A stretch of 64,000 bases of DNA from Thiodiazotropha sp040506195 (GCA_040506195.1 JBEVXH010000014.1:1-64000), one strand, 5' to 3'; positions 43,936 to 53,852 are shown, counted from the stretch's first letter. Program-made: numbers and translations. The notes: a model not told the origin generated them from the letters alone.

Positions 43936-46751
43936 TGTATTTCAACTCCAGGGAAAAGATCTTTAATGGCTATAGGGCTGTTGTTCTCTGGCTGTCGATT
44001 GCGATTTTCTCGTTGGTTTCATTTATGTTGTCGGTATGGGTGGAACTGCACACGGTTGATAATGAGTTTAACGATCGCGCCGGGGAGATACATCGAACGC
44101 TCGTTCAGCGGATCTCCAGTCTGGAGACAGTCTTAACCTCCCTGGTGGGACTCTACCACTCGAGTGACTTCCTCGGTATTGCTGAACAGACATCGTTTTC
44201 CCAGGAGATGCTCAAGGCCTATCCGTTTATCAGTGCAATCATGCACATGACGAGGATCCCCAATGAGAGACGGGATGAATTCGAGGCGCAAATGCGGGAA
44301 CAGGGTTTTGTCGGTTTTAGATTAAAGAATGATAGTCGGCTGGGTGGTGATCATATCGGGACCGGCGGTTACTATCTGCCGGTCAGTTTTATCGAGCCTA
44401 TGGATCCGCGCTCAGCTAATTTACTGGGTTACGACCTGACTCGGCAGCCGGGTGTATTTAATGCGCTGCAGCAATCCATAAAAGGTGGCGAAATTGTTTC
44501 CTTCGGACCTGTTGTGATGAACAGTTCGGGTAAGTCTCAGTACTTTGTCCTGAAGCCCGTCTATCTCGGGCGCTATCCACCGGAAAAGATGCGGGAGCGG
44601 GTGGATATGTTCAACGGTATGGCTGTTCTCTGTATTGAACTTGGGCGGTTTGTAGATGGGATTATAGAAGCAGACATGCCGTACAATCTATCGTTGCTGC
44701 CGGTTACTGACAGGGATCAGGTGACGCACGGTGGAATGATGGCTGGTTTCAGCAAGTCAAACTTAGCCAAAATTGCGGTGGACCTGAGTACCTTCGAATA
44801 CCGGCAGAAGATAGAAGTCTACGGCATGGTTTTTGAATTATTGGTGGACCAAAGAATAAGGGCTGACATTATTGACTGGAGGAATGTGTTGGCGATATGG
44901 ATGTTGTCACTACTGATTCTGTTCTTGGCTATAGCTGTATATCGAAATATGCGAATCGCTCAACTCAAGGAAGATGAGGCAAACGCTGCGATCGCTGCGG
45001 AAGATGAGAGGTTCTCTCATGTTATAGATACGGCATTTGACGCTGTGATAACGGCTGACGCCAACTGTATGATTCTGAGTTGGAACCAGCAGGCGGTTGA
45101 GGTGTTCGGCTATGAGGAAGAGGATGTGCTCGGTTTGCATCTGCTTCAACTCATCCTTACCCATAATTCATTGGTGGAGGCGACAGATGCTCTCAAGCCA
45201 ATGTTCAAGGGGTCTGAGGAACATCCGACCGGTGTCAGATTGGAGGTTGAAGGTAGGGATAGAAATAGCCGTAAATTCCCTCTCGACCTTGCTATCTCCT
45301 GCTCCAGAATCGGTGAAATGTTCACGCTAAGTGTGTTTGCCAGGGATATTACCGAGCGTAAACAGTGGGATGAAAAGATCCGCACGCTGGCATATAGCGA
45401 TTCACTGACCAAGCTGCCAAACCGCCAGGCATTCAAGGAACAGGTCTCCCGCGCCATTAAGATTGCCAGGCGGCACCAGCGTATCGGTGCAGTATTATAT
45501 CTTGATCTTGATGAATTCAAGCGTATCAATGACACATTGGGCCATGATATTGGAGACATGTTGCTTAAAAATGTGACCAGCCGCCTGGAGGGTCAACTCA
45601 GGGATACCGATTTAGTGGAGCGCAACTGCGAGTGTGAGTTAGAGAATTGCAATATTGCGAGGCTTGGCGGCGACGAATTTACCGTGCTGCTTGAGGATAT
45701 TCAGAAACCGGAAGTGGCTGCCTTGGTGGCAAAGCGGGTGCAGGATGCAATTGCGCGCTCGTATAACCTGAACGGGCATGAGGTATATGTTACACCCAGT
45801 ATCGGTATAGCGGTATTTCCCAGGGATGGTCGGGACGTTGAGGAGCTGTTGAAGAATGCTGATACCGCAATGTACCATGCTAAAGCGGTAGGCAAGAATA
45901 ATTTCCAGTTCTATTCGGAGCAGATGAATATACTGGCGACTACCAGGCTGAAATTAGAGGGTAAGTTGCGTAAGGCCCTTGCCTGCAATGAGATGGAGCT
46001 CTTTTATCAACCACAGATCGATCTTGCCAGTGGAGAAATAGTCTCTGCAGAAGCACTGCTTCGATGGCACGAGCCGGAGTTGGGTATGGTCTCTCCGGTT
46101 GAGTTCATACCGATTGCCGAGGAGACCGGTATGATAATGGAGCTTGGTGAGTGGGTGCTGAATGAGGCCTGTAGACAAAACAAGGAATGGCAGAATGCCG
46201 GTTACAAACCAATTCGGATCGGAGTAAATCTGAGCAGTATGCAGTTCATCCAGCGCGACTTGAGTGTAAAGGTTGCAATGGCGCTTAAAAGTTCACGGTT
46301 AAACCCGAAATATCTGGAACTGGAGATAACCGAGAGTGTTATTATGCGTAATGTAAACGAAACCATAACGACCCTGAAAGATTTCAAGGATATGGGTATC
46401 AGCATCTCTGTAGATGATTTCGGTACCGGTTACTCATCGCTGAATTATCTCAAACGGCTTCCTTTGGATAACTTGAAGGTCGACCGCGCTTTTGTCAAAG
46501 ATATCCCGGCTAATGAGGATGATGTAACGATCACATCCGCAATAATCGCATTGGCGCAAAGTCTGGGGCTTGGTGTGGTCGCTGAAGGCGTAGAAACAGA
46601 AAGTCAAATGCATTTTTTACAGCAACAGGGATGTGAATTGGCTCAGGGTTATTTTTTCAGTAAGCCGTTGCCGGCGGATCAACTGGTCAGTATGCTGCAG
46701 CATCAGGATGACAGTGAAGGGGTTGGTGCTAGATTGACCGGTAATTTCTGA
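43932..46751 (+). CDS. CHASE-PAS-GGDEF-EAL c-di-GMP signalling protein
   Basis: A 939-aa inner-membrane protein. The first helix is at about residues 16-37, a periplasmic CHASE domain at about 45-300, and the second helix at about 318-340 (WMLSLLILFLAIAVY). A PAS domain follows at about 360-480, GGDEF (intact RLGGDEFTVLL) at about 485-665 and EAL (intact EALLRW and DDFGTGYSSL) at about 675-925. GGDEF makes and EAL degrades c-di-GMP; both active-site motifs are present, so the net activity cannot be predicted. An insertion of about 13 residues with two cysteines (ERNCECELENCN) precedes the GGDEF motif. It is translationally coupled to the binding-protein gene upstream. Confidence 0.92.
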   Translation: MMYFNSREKIFNGYRAVVLWLSIAIFSLVSFMLSVWVELHTVDNEFNDRAGEIHRTLVQRISSLETVLTSLVGLYHSSDFLGIAEQTSFSQEMLKAYPFISAIMHMTRIPNERRDEFEAQMREQGFVGFRLKNDSRLGGDHIGTGGYYLPVSFIEPMDPRSANLLGYDLTRQPGVFNALQQSIKGGEIVSFGPVVMNSSGKSQYFVLKPVYLGRYPPEKMRERVDMFNGMAVLCIELGRFVDGIIEADMPYNLSLLPVTDRDQVTHGGMMAGFSKSNLAKIAVDLSTFEYRQKIEVYGMVFELLVDQRIRADIIDWRNVLAIWMLSLLILFLAIAVYRNMRIAQLKEDEANAAIAAEDERFSHVIDTAFDAVITADANCMILSWNQQAVEVFGYEEEDVLGLHLLQLILTHNSLVEATDALKPMFKGSEEHPTGVRLEVEGRDRNSRKFPLDLAISCSRIGEMFTLSVFARDITERKQWDEKIRTLAYSDSLTKLPNRQAFKEQVSRAIKIARRHQRIGAVLYLDLDEFKRINDTLGHDIGDMLLKNVTSRLEGQLRDTDLVERNCECELENCNIARLGGDEFTVLLEDIQKPEVAALVAKRVQDAIARSYNLNGHEVYVTPSIGIAVFPRDGRDVEELLKNADTAMYHAKAVGKNNFQFYSEQMNILATTRLKLEGKLRKALACNEMELFYQPQIDLASGEIVSAEALLRWHEPELGMVSPVEFIPIAEETGMIMELGEWVLNEACRQNKEWQNAGYKPIRIGVNLSSMQFIQRDLSVKVAMALKSSRLNPKYLELEITESVIMRNVNETITTLKDFKDMGISISVDDFGTGYSSLNYLKRLPLDNLKVDRAFVKDIPANEDDVTITSAIIALAQSLGLGVVAEGVETESQMHFLQQQGCELAQGYFFSKPLPADQLVSMLQHQDDSEGVGARLTGNF

Positions 46752-46780
46752 TTTTCTTGCATGAGCCGCGCTATAATTGC

Positions 46781-46843
46781 CTGCCGCCTGCCGCCTGCCG
46801 CCTGCCGCCTGCCGCCTGCCGCCTGCCGCCTGCCGCCTGCCGC
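46781..46843. repeat. Heptanucleotide tandem array (CTGCCGC)x9
   Basis: Nine perfect consecutive CTGCCGC units followed by a partial CTG. The array lies between the convergent ends of the GGDEF/EAL gene and the MscK-type gene. TATAAT at 46772-46777 sits directly before it. Repeat number of such arrays usually varies by slippage. Confidence 0.9.
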
Positions 46844-46846
46844 CTG

Positions 46847-46875
46847 GGGCCGGTCGGATTAGTGTTAACAGGCCC
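46847..46875 (-). repeat. 29-bp dispersed GGGCC/GGCCC repeat, copy 5
   Basis: On the minus strand it starts GGGCCTGTTAACACTAATCC and ends GGCCC, lying only three bases past the heptanucleotide array. Confidence 0.75.
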
Positions 46876-46915
46876 CAATGTTCAGTCGGTCGGCTGACTA
46901 TTTCATCGCAGTACG

Positions 46916-49900
46916 CTAACGGGGTTCCGTGGGATTATTGATATTGAAATCAAGCGGACTTGAGTTGATCACATGAAGATCGCGTTGAGGAAAAGGAATT
47001 TCAATGCCGGCCTCGGAGAATTTATCGTTGATTGCTGAATGCAATGCGGTTATCGTCGCCAGTCGGTTATCCATAGATCCGAGGTAGCTGCGGAGCAGCA
47101 GTGTCAAAGCGCTGTCACCGAATGCCTCAAAGGTGGCGACAGGTTTCGGGTCCTGCAGTACGTTTTCGTTCTCATGCGCTGCCGCGATCATCAGTTCCAT
47201 TGCTTTATTCACATCGGTGCCGTAGGCAACTCCGACGTTGATGATGATTCGGTTGACCTTGTCGGTCAAGGTCCAGTTGATGACCCTGCCGGTAATGAAC
47301 TCTTTGTTGGGTATCAGTAATTCCTGTTTATCGTAATTGGTGATTGTGGTGGCGCGGATGCGGATACGGGAGACAACGCCTGTTGTAGAGTCGAGAGTTA
47401 CCACATCGCCAACACGTATGGGCCGTTCAAATAACAGTATGATACCGCTGACAAAGTTGGCTACGATCTCCTGTAAACCGAAGCCGAGCCCCACGCCCAG
47501 CGCAGCTACCAGCCACTGAATATTCGACCATTGAAAGCCAATCAGGCTGAAGGCTATGATCAGTCCAATACCGGCGATGAAATACTGTAACAGTGTAGTC
47601 AGCGCATAGCGCGCACCGGATTCGAGGGGGAGACGCTGCAGCAGGGTGATCTCAAGTACGCCGGGAAGATTCTTTGCAGCAAGAAAGGTGACGATCAAGA
47701 TAACTATACCGATGATGATATCCCTTAATGTCAATGGTGTTTCCGTTACTATCCCGTCAACCATTTCGCTGGTATTTATCGGTAGTTGAATGTTGTCGAG
47801 AAAATCCAGTGCCGGGAGAAGATCCGACCATATCAACCAGGCGCCGATTACGGAACCGAGCAGATAACCGAAGCGCACGAGCCGTTTGGCTTGTTCGCTC
47901 AAGGCGTCGAAATTCAGTTCGGGGATTTCGGTTGTTATAATACTGCTTTCATCTTCAATCTGCTGATGCCCCTGCTCCCTTTGAGCGCGCAGTTCATCTC
48001 GTCTTTGCAGTGCGTTTTGATAGCGTAATCTGCGCTCAGCGATATAAAGATAGCGCAATAGCAGTTCTCTCAAGGTGAACAGCCCGATAAAAAACCAGAT
48101 TGTCGATTCAACATGATCGAGTAGACGCAGTGTAAGGGTCATGTAACCCAACCCTGTGGAGAAAATCAGGCCGACTCCTATAAGGATCAAAAAAGGAAAC
48201 CATAGAAAATGCAATTGCAGCAGCAAAGCGTTCGGATTGATGCTGTTCCAGGAGATCATGAGTGATCCTTGTTTGCGCAACAGCCGGTAGGTGAAAATAA
48301 TGAATACGATCATCAGCGCAATAGTTGCCGTACTGCTGATGACAAGGGCATTGGCAGGCAGGCTGTCACCCGCGCCAAGGGCAATCAGGAACCGAAATGG
48401 CGCACCGACAGGAATGGCCCAGCGCAGCTCCTGTGCCAACGATCTGCAGATCTTGTTGTTCCAGCGCAGGTGGCGTGTGCCGACCCCCTCGGGCAGGCAC
48501 AATTGGTAAAGCATCAGGGCTGCAGTCAGTGTTATGCCGACGGTGATCAGGGATGTGGCCATGGCCAAAGTGAATGGTGCAGCGGTTGGCAGTGACCTCA
48601 ATAGCAGGCCTGTTCCCATCATCACCACCGGCAAAGCCATGACCTTTATCAGTGTATAGAACAGTGCCTTGATTGTAAGGCTTATAGAATCGGTACTGAT
48701 CTTGCGTGTGGCTCTGGCAAGATTTGGTATTTGCAGTCGTGCAAAGGGTTGTTTCCAGACTACGAACAAGAAGATAAAAAGCAGAATGAAAGCAAAGTGC
48801 ACGTTGTGCCTGCTGGTGGTTATCAAATCGGCACCCACTTCCTGCCAATGCTCTGGAGAGACAAGCCAGCCGATGCCGGATGCCAGTCGGGTTGGGCTGA
48901 AGACTTGACTCACACTACTGCTGGAGACCCACAATAACTGGTCATTGATAAAATCGATGTAGGATTCTGAAATATTCAGTAGCTGCCGTTCAGCCAGGTC
49001 AAGAGATGTGAGTTGGCTGATATAGCGGCCATATGCTTTTTGCAGTTCATTCAGCGCCTCACGCCTGGCCCCTGCCAGAGAAAATGCCTGCTTCTGCAGG
49101 TGTTGTTTCTCCTGCCCTGACAGATCTTCCAGGATCGACCGAGTGACCGCTTCAACGTGGTCAGAGAGGCTGCCGCGTTCAAGGAGCAGTTCTTCGATCT
49201 CTATCTGGCGGTCTGTGGCCTTGTTGATTTCAACCTTGCGCTTGGCGGAAGAACGTCTGTAGCTTCTCAGTGATGGTAGTGCGGCGTGACGACGGGATAA
49301 CATTTTTCCTATCGCCTCACTTCGGCCTACAACCTCTACACGCTGTTTACTGTGCTCGAAATCCGATTGTAGTTGCTCCAATTTTCCCTTTGCCGTCGTC
49401 AACTGTTGTAAGACACGCTTTTCCCAATAAACCAACTGCTCGAGTTCTGAGCGGCTTTTGGCGTTTTCCTGGGCGATGTTCTGAAGCGGTAACGGCAGGT
49501 TGGTTGTTTCCTGCTCCAACAGTTCGGCTTCCTGCCGGGCCTGTTTGGCCTGCTCTTCCCTTATCTCGGCAGCAGCTTGATTCAGGCGTTTTAAACTCGA
49601 CTGCAACCGGCTGACATGGGCAGTTGTCGCGTCCCGTTGGGCCTGGCTCAGATTGGTCAGCAGGCTGAGGTTTCCAAAACGTAGCGTGAGCAATTCGTAC
49701 TCAGCCTCACGTAAGGCTTTTCTTGCCTGCAGCGACATCAATCTGGCCTGCCTGATCTGCTTAAATTCCTTCTGCGGCAACACCTCAATATCAGACTGGA
49801 TCTGAGCCAGAGAATCTGTTCGGATAGCAATTTCACTACTGATCTGTTTGCTGCCGGCCAGCAGTGTCGAAAGCTCTTCCAGTTGCATCTTTAGGTTATC

Positions 49901-50344
49901 GCGGGCCTGGGCCAGGTTCAGCTCTTCCTTGCTGATGCGTATTTCCAATGCGGCAAGGTCAGAAGATTGAATGAATTCCTCGAGGGCTTTGTCAGCATCC
50001 GCATCATGATCCAGGTTTGCTTGCAGGTCCTGGATTACTTGGGGTGCACCCCGAATCTGTTTTTGAAGGTGTGAGATCTCGCCTCTTACCATGTCAGCTT
50101 GACCTAACCAGTTTTCTGCCTGCTCGAGCAACTCATGAATCTTGGCCTTTTGTGTTGCATCCAAAGCGGTCTCTTGGTCGATGTTGGTGCGGGCAAGCTC
50201 CAGTTGTTGCCGGGTGAGTGGCTGACTCTGTTCAAGCGGCAGGGAAGGTGACCCGGCCCAGGCAATCAACGTATGGGAGAGGCAGAGGAGTGTTATTAAC
50301 AGCCCTGTCAGGGGTTGCCGGCGAATAGGTGAAAAGTGGGACAT
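46916..50344 (-). CDS. mscK: MscK/KefA-type large mechanosensitive channel
   Basis: A 1142-aa member of the MscS superfamily. It has a signal peptide, then a periplasmic coiled-coil region (about residues 35-480, many Glu/Gln/Leu heptads), about ten membrane helices (490-960) and the C-terminal MscS domain. The pore helix and beta region are recognisable in GVGLGFGLQEIVANFVSGI, LFERPIRVGDVV and LLIPNKEFITGRVINWTL. It releases solutes on hypo-osmotic shock. MscK versus MscM (YjeP) identity is not certain. Confidence 0.88.
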   Translation of the reverse strand: MSHFSPIRRQPLTGLLITLLCLSHTLIAWAGSPSLPLEQSQPLTRQQLELARTNIDQETALDATQKAKIHELLEQAENWLGQADMVRGEISHLQKQIRGAPQVIQDLQANLDHDADADKALEEFIQSSDLAALEIRISKEELNLAQARDNLKMQLEELSTLLAGSKQISSEIAIRTDSLAQIQSDIEVLPQKEFKQIRQARLMSLQARKALREAEYELLTLRFGNLSLLTNLSQAQRDATTAHVSRLQSSLKRLNQAAAEIREEQAKQARQEAELLEQETTNLPLPLQNIAQENAKSRSELEQLVYWEKRVLQQLTTAKGKLEQLQSDFEHSKQRVEVVGRSEAIGKMLSRRHAALPSLRSYRRSSAKRKVEINKATDRQIEIEELLLERGSLSDHVEAVTRSILEDLSGQEKQHLQKQAFSLAGARREALNELQKAYGRYISQLTSLDLAERQLLNISESYIDFINDQLLWVSSSSVSQVFSPTRLASGIGWLVSPEHWQEVGADLITTSRHNVHFAFILLFIFLFVVWKQPFARLQIPNLARATRKISTDSISLTIKALFYTLIKVMALPVVMMGTGLLLRSLPTAAPFTLAMATSLITVGITLTAALMLYQLCLPEGVGTRHLRWNNKICRSLAQELRWAIPVGAPFRFLIALGAGDSLPANALVISSTATIALMIVFIIFTYRLLRKQGSLMISWNSINPNALLLQLHFLWFPFLILIGVGLIFSTGLGYMTLTLRLLDHVESTIWFFIGLFTLRELLLRYLYIAERRLRYQNALQRRDELRAQREQGHQQIEDESSIITTEIPELNFDALSEQAKRLVRFGYLLGSVIGAWLIWSDLLPALDFLDNIQLPINTSEMVDGIVTETPLTLRDIIIGIVILIVTFLAAKNLPGVLEITLLQRLPLESGARYALTTLLQYFIAGIGLIIAFSLIGFQWSNIQWLVAALGVGLGFGLQEIVANFVSGIILLFERPIRVGDVVTLDSTTGVVSRIRIRATTITNYDKQELLIPNKEFITGRVINWTLTDKVNRIIINVGVAYGTDVNKAMELMIAAAHENENVLQDPKPVATFEAFGDSALTLLLRSYLGSMDNRLATITALHSAINDKFSEAGIEIPFPQRDLHVINSSPLDFNINNPTEPR

Positions 50345-50568
50345 GGAAATGTATTTGTAATCCGAAGTGGCATTAGTCTGTTAAATGGTTAAAAGGTTTC
50401 TGTACCTGCCCTAAAGCTTGTGGCTGATCACATTTATAGTTGCTTTTATTTGTGCAATCACGCTATTGAACCGGGTGACATGCTTCAATATGTGTGTCAA
50501 ATACACATTATCTCAATTCCGCCCGCATGATGGCCAGTGCAGTTTTCCGCCGCCAGGCTGCCGTTGTT

Positions 50569-51465
50569 TCAAGCTTCCTGAAAATAGTAACGGATAACAT
50601 GTTGATTCTTATCAGATACGGGTTCTCCCAGTCCGATCTTTCCACTGCCCAGCAAAGGTATGGTCTCACGTCTTAGATAGAGTGATTGATGGTTTTGCGT
50701 TGTCAGGTATGTGCCGTTGGTGCTGATATCCGAAAGAACGTACTTGCCCCGGCTGTACTCGATTACAGCGTGGGTTCTGGAGGCTGCGGCGGCCGTAACC
50801 ACGAGCTCATTGCTCGAGTCGCGGCCGATATGCATGCTGCCCTGCTGTGGTAGAAAGTTGAAACGCCGGTTGCCGTATTGGAGGGTCAGTATCCTTGTTA
50901 CAGTGCTTTGTGTCAGCGGAGAAGTGTGTATGAAAGTGACATCGTCCTTTCGCCATAGGAGATCATAAATAACCATTCGTTCATGCTTGCCTTTTACCTT
51001 GACTTTATCGAATTGACGTACGATTTTTTTTTGCTCATCGGTTAGATTCTGTACGACCTGCTCGGTTGTAATGATCTGCTGTGATTGTGCAATCGCCGCC
51101 ATGCGTGCTGCAACATTTACCGAATCGCCGTACATCCGGCCGCCTTCTACTATGGCGGGCCCGAAATGGAGACCGATTCGTGCCGACAGTTTCATGCCGG
51201 ACCGTTTTGCATAGGCGTCCACACGTTCCTGCATGAGGCAGGCCCCTGTTGCGGCGTCGGCGACACGGTTATAGCGACTCATCACCTCATCGCCGATCAC
51301 TTCTACAACATAACCACCAGTCTCCGCTACGACTTCTGCAATGATATCCTCAAGGTCGGTGATCAATTTTTTGGCGCGGTCGTCACCCAGATTTTCATAC
51401 ATGCGGGTGCTGTCTACGATATCGGCAAAGACGATGGCATATGATTTTTGAGCCGCTTTTGACAT
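50569..51465 (-). CDS. Class III adenylate/guanylate cyclase fused to an FHA domain
   Basis: A 298-aa protein. The class III cyclase catalytic domain covers about residues 8-180, with metal-binding aspartates in VFADIVDST and VIGDEVMSRY and GDSVNVAARM. An FHA phosphothreonine-binding domain covers about 205-290 (IGRDSSNELV, SRTHAVIEY, DISTNGTYL). A single half-domain implies a homodimer. The FHA domain suggests docking to a Ser/Thr-phosphorylated partner; no kinase is nearby. I take the ATG giving MSKAAQKSYAIVF; a TTG 13 codons upstream is the alternative. Nucleotide specificity was not determined. Confidence 0.87.
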   Translation of the reverse strand: MSKAAQKSYAIVFADIVDSTRMYENLGDDRAKKLITDLEDIIAEVVAETGGYVVEVIGDEVMSRYNRVADAATGACLMQERVDAYAKRSGMKLSARIGLHFGPAIVEGGRMYGDSVNVAARMAAIAQSQQIITTEQVVQNLTDEQKKIVRQFDKVKVKGKHERMVIYDLLWRKDDVTFIHTSPLTQSTVTRILTLQYGNRRFNFLPQQGSMHIGRDSSNELVVTAAAASRTHAVIEYSRGKYVLSDISTNGTYLTTQNHQSLYLRRETIPLLGSGKIGLGEPVSDKNQHVIRYYFQEA

Positions 51466-51580
51466 GGTGCAGTTTCGAAAGTTGTATTGGCTTAGTGTTG
51501 ACAAGCCCTGATTGTCATGTGGAAATTTCCTGGATATGTTACGTTATCACTTTGTGCATAGTCCGAGTATAGGTTTAAAC

Positions 51581-52414
51581 TCAATCCAATGCCCTCAACC
51601 CTGATCGTAACCTGTCCAGCAGGACCTCGATCAGGTGGGGGTGTTCGCCAACCAAGGGGCTAATGCGGATGTCCAGCCCCGGGTGTAGCCGTTCAACATC
51701 ACCGCATATGGTTGCAATATCACCGCCCTCTCCGGCGTGCCTGCCAGGGGAGAGAAACAAAAGAGAGAGTGCAATCGGTGTTTGGAGAGATTTCTGTGCC
51801 TCTCTCTGCAATACTTGATCAAGACGTTCACCATTGAAATCATATTCACTCCCTTTGCGGCGTTCCATTACGGCCTCATTAAATTGAACATCAGGTGGCA
51901 AGAGGCTGCTTAGCTCTTTTGCGATCCGTACCCGTACTTCTGTCACTTCCGGTAGTGGTGAGCCATGGTCAACCAGAATGACCCGTGGTCGAGTGTATCC
52001 TGAAATGAGTGGATCAATCTGATCTTTCAGAATCTTTACCAATCTGGGTTCTCCTCTGGGTAGGGGATAGAGCACATCGGCAATGTGCAAGCGGAAGGGG
52101 CCGTGTATTGATTGGAGAGAATCAACGAGATTGGGGATTAATGAGGTCAGTGCTCTGCTGACACCGAAAAAAAGGGGTATGGCCAGGTAATCCCTGATAC
52201 CTTGTTCAAGCTGGGCGGAGAGAAAAGATTCCAGCAGCTGGGCCGGGATGCCGTCGAGTTCGCCAGGCACTATTCTGTCGGCCTGCTGCAGGGAGACGGG
52301 GTATACCCTGTATTGACTAAGGTGGCTGAGCTCGGCAGCCAGCTTCCTCAGGTTACGTGTGGCCTGGGGTTGTATGGAGCCGTTGTCGAGTAGCAGTATT
52401 AATGGTTTCTTCAT
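51581..52414 (-). CDS. CbiX-family sirohydrochlorin chelatase-like protein
   Basis: A 277-aa protein made of two CbiX/SirB-like repeats (about residues 1-135 and 140-277). The metal-binding histidines of the second half are in LVDHGSPLPE and LSPGRHAGEGGDI, while the first half has DNGS where DHGS is expected. Such proteins insert Co, Fe or Ni into sirohydrochlorin for cobalamin, sirohaem or F430-type cofactors. It stands alone, so the metal is unknown. Confidence 0.82.
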   Translation of the reverse strand: MKKPLILLLDNGSIQPQATRNLRKLAAELSHLSQYRVYPVSLQQADRIVPGELDGIPAQLLESFLSAQLEQGIRDYLAIPLFFGVSRALTSLIPNLVDSLQSIHGPFRLHIADVLYPLPRGEPRLVKILKDQIDPLISGYTRPRVILVDHGSPLPEVTEVRVRIAKELSSLLPPDVQFNEAVMERRKGSEYDFNGERLDQVLQREAQKSLQTPIALSLLFLSPGRHAGEGGDIATICGDVERLHPGLDIRISPLVGEHPHLIEVLLDRLRSGLRALD

Positions 52415-52895
52415 GGCTCAGGGGCGGTGTTTGATATTGATTGGAGATCGACATCAGCCTGACATCGCCACTGGGGGCTTGAATAGGGTATGAGTATGCT
52501 TTCACTATTCGGTAGTGTCAAAAGTCCCTTAAGCATTGTTCAGCCGGTTACTATGTGATTATCTGGATATGGGTCGGAACCATTTTAATGTTGTTCCCGG
52601 CATTGGGTGACCGATTTATCTTCCAATCCATCCCCGTACAGTCGTTTTGGGATACGCTTATCATGGCTTCCACATGTTTACATCTACGCTAAGCCGCCTG
52701 TTGAATAACAAGGATGCTTTATAAATATCCAGTCTCTTCACAGTGGACTGATGGCTGATATCGATCTCAGCCAAGTCAGAATCACCTTTTCCGATCATCT
52801 CTCCGCAGCCCGGTATGGGTTGATATCTGTCATTGGCATCGATAGAACAGAATAGGTTAATATCGGGATTGTGATTGATAGAACCGATTGCTCCC
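52415..52895. other. 481-bp intergenic region between the CbiX-like gene and oxyR
   Basis: No gene assigned. A 78-codon minus-strand frame (52661-52897) overlaps the oxyR start and has no recognisable family. The region should contain the divergent promoters of the chelatase-like gene and oxyR. Confidence 0.35.
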
Positions 52896-53810
52896 ATGAA
52901 TCTGCGAGACTTGAAATACCTTATCGCCGTTGCTGAGACCGAGCATTTTGGCCATGCGGCTGCACAGTGCTATATCAGTCAGCCCACCCTTAGTGGGCAA
53001 ATCAAGAAACTGGAACAAGAGCTTGGCGTTACCATTTTCGAGCGTACCAATCGTTCGGTCTCCACCACACCGATCGGGTTGGAGATCGTCAAACACGCTA
53101 AACTGATCCTGGAACAGGCCGATGTGATCAAGCAGCTGGCCCAGGCGCAGCATGATCCTTTGGCGGGTGCGTTGCGCGTGGGCGCCATCCCGACAGTCAG
53201 CCCCTATCTGATACCGCTGATTCTTATGCCGCTGAAGGTGCAGTATCCGCAGATGCGGCTGATACTCTCTGAAGAGATCACCGATATGCTGACCCAGCGG
53301 CTGTTGGATCACCAGATCGATGTGGCGATCCTGGCTACGGCAGTGAAAGAGCCCGAGCTGGATGTGATGCCGCTGTTTGAGGAACCCTTCTGGTTGGCCC
53401 ATCCGAGAAATCATGAACTCTACAACAAAGATGAAATCAGCCGCCGCGATCTGAGTCGTATCAATCTGCTGTTGCTGGCGGATGGACATTGCCTCACCAA
53501 TCAGGTGATGGATGTTTGCCGGATCAAGGAGGGTATCATCGACAATGAGATGGCCGATCTCCGGGCCGCTAGCCTGGAGACCCTGCTGCAATTGGTAGGT
53601 GCGGGATTTGGCTGTACACTGGTGCCCGCCTTGGCTGTGCAGGGGAGCTGGACTACAGATTCCGGGATCATAGCTCGAAAACTGCATCTTAAAGATGCTT
53701 ATCGGCGGGTGCAATTTGTCTTCAGAAAGACCTTTCCCCGTAAAAAGGCGATCGAGGTCTTGGCTGACGTTATCCGATCTCAGTTACCGAATACAGTCAG
53801 GAAACTCTGA
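52896..53810 (+). CDS. oxyR: OxyR hydrogen-peroxide-sensing LysR-type regulator
   Basis: A 304-aa LysR-family activator. The N-terminal HTH begins MNLRDLKYLIAVAETEHFGH with SQPTLSGQIKKLE. The redox cysteines are C199 and C208 in GHCLTNQVMDVC, exactly the E. coli OxyR numbering, which also supports this start. The protein should form the C199-C208 disulfide on H2O2 exposure and activate peroxide defence genes. No catalase or peroxidase is adjacent; the iron-dependent enzyme 42 bp downstream may be co-transcribed. Confidence 0.94.
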   Translation: MNLRDLKYLIAVAETEHFGHAAAQCYISQPTLSGQIKKLEQELGVTIFERTNRSVSTTPIGLEIVKHAKLILEQADVIKQLAQAQHDPLAGALRVGAIPTVSPYLIPLILMPLKVQYPQMRLILSEEITDMLTQRLLDHQIDVAILATAVKEPELDVMPLFEEPFWLAHPRNHELYNKDEISRRDLSRINLLLLADGHCLTNQVMDVCRIKEGIIDNEMADLRAASLETLLQLVGAGFGCTLVPALAVQGSWTTDSGIIARKLHLKDAYRRVQFVFRKTFPRKKAIEVLADVIRSQLPNTVRKL

Positions 53811-53852
53811 GAGCAGTCAGGACTGAGCAGTATCACCAGGAGTATTATTGAT

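Noticed and set aside
46757..46777. Sigma-70 promoter TTGCAT plus TATAAT
   Set aside because: The spacer is only 9 bp, too short for a normal promoter, although the TATAAT alone is noted in the array finding.
52661..52897. A 78-aa minus-strand gene divergent from oxyR
   Set aside because: No family, no clear SD, and it overlaps the oxyR start codon; more likely promoter DNA.
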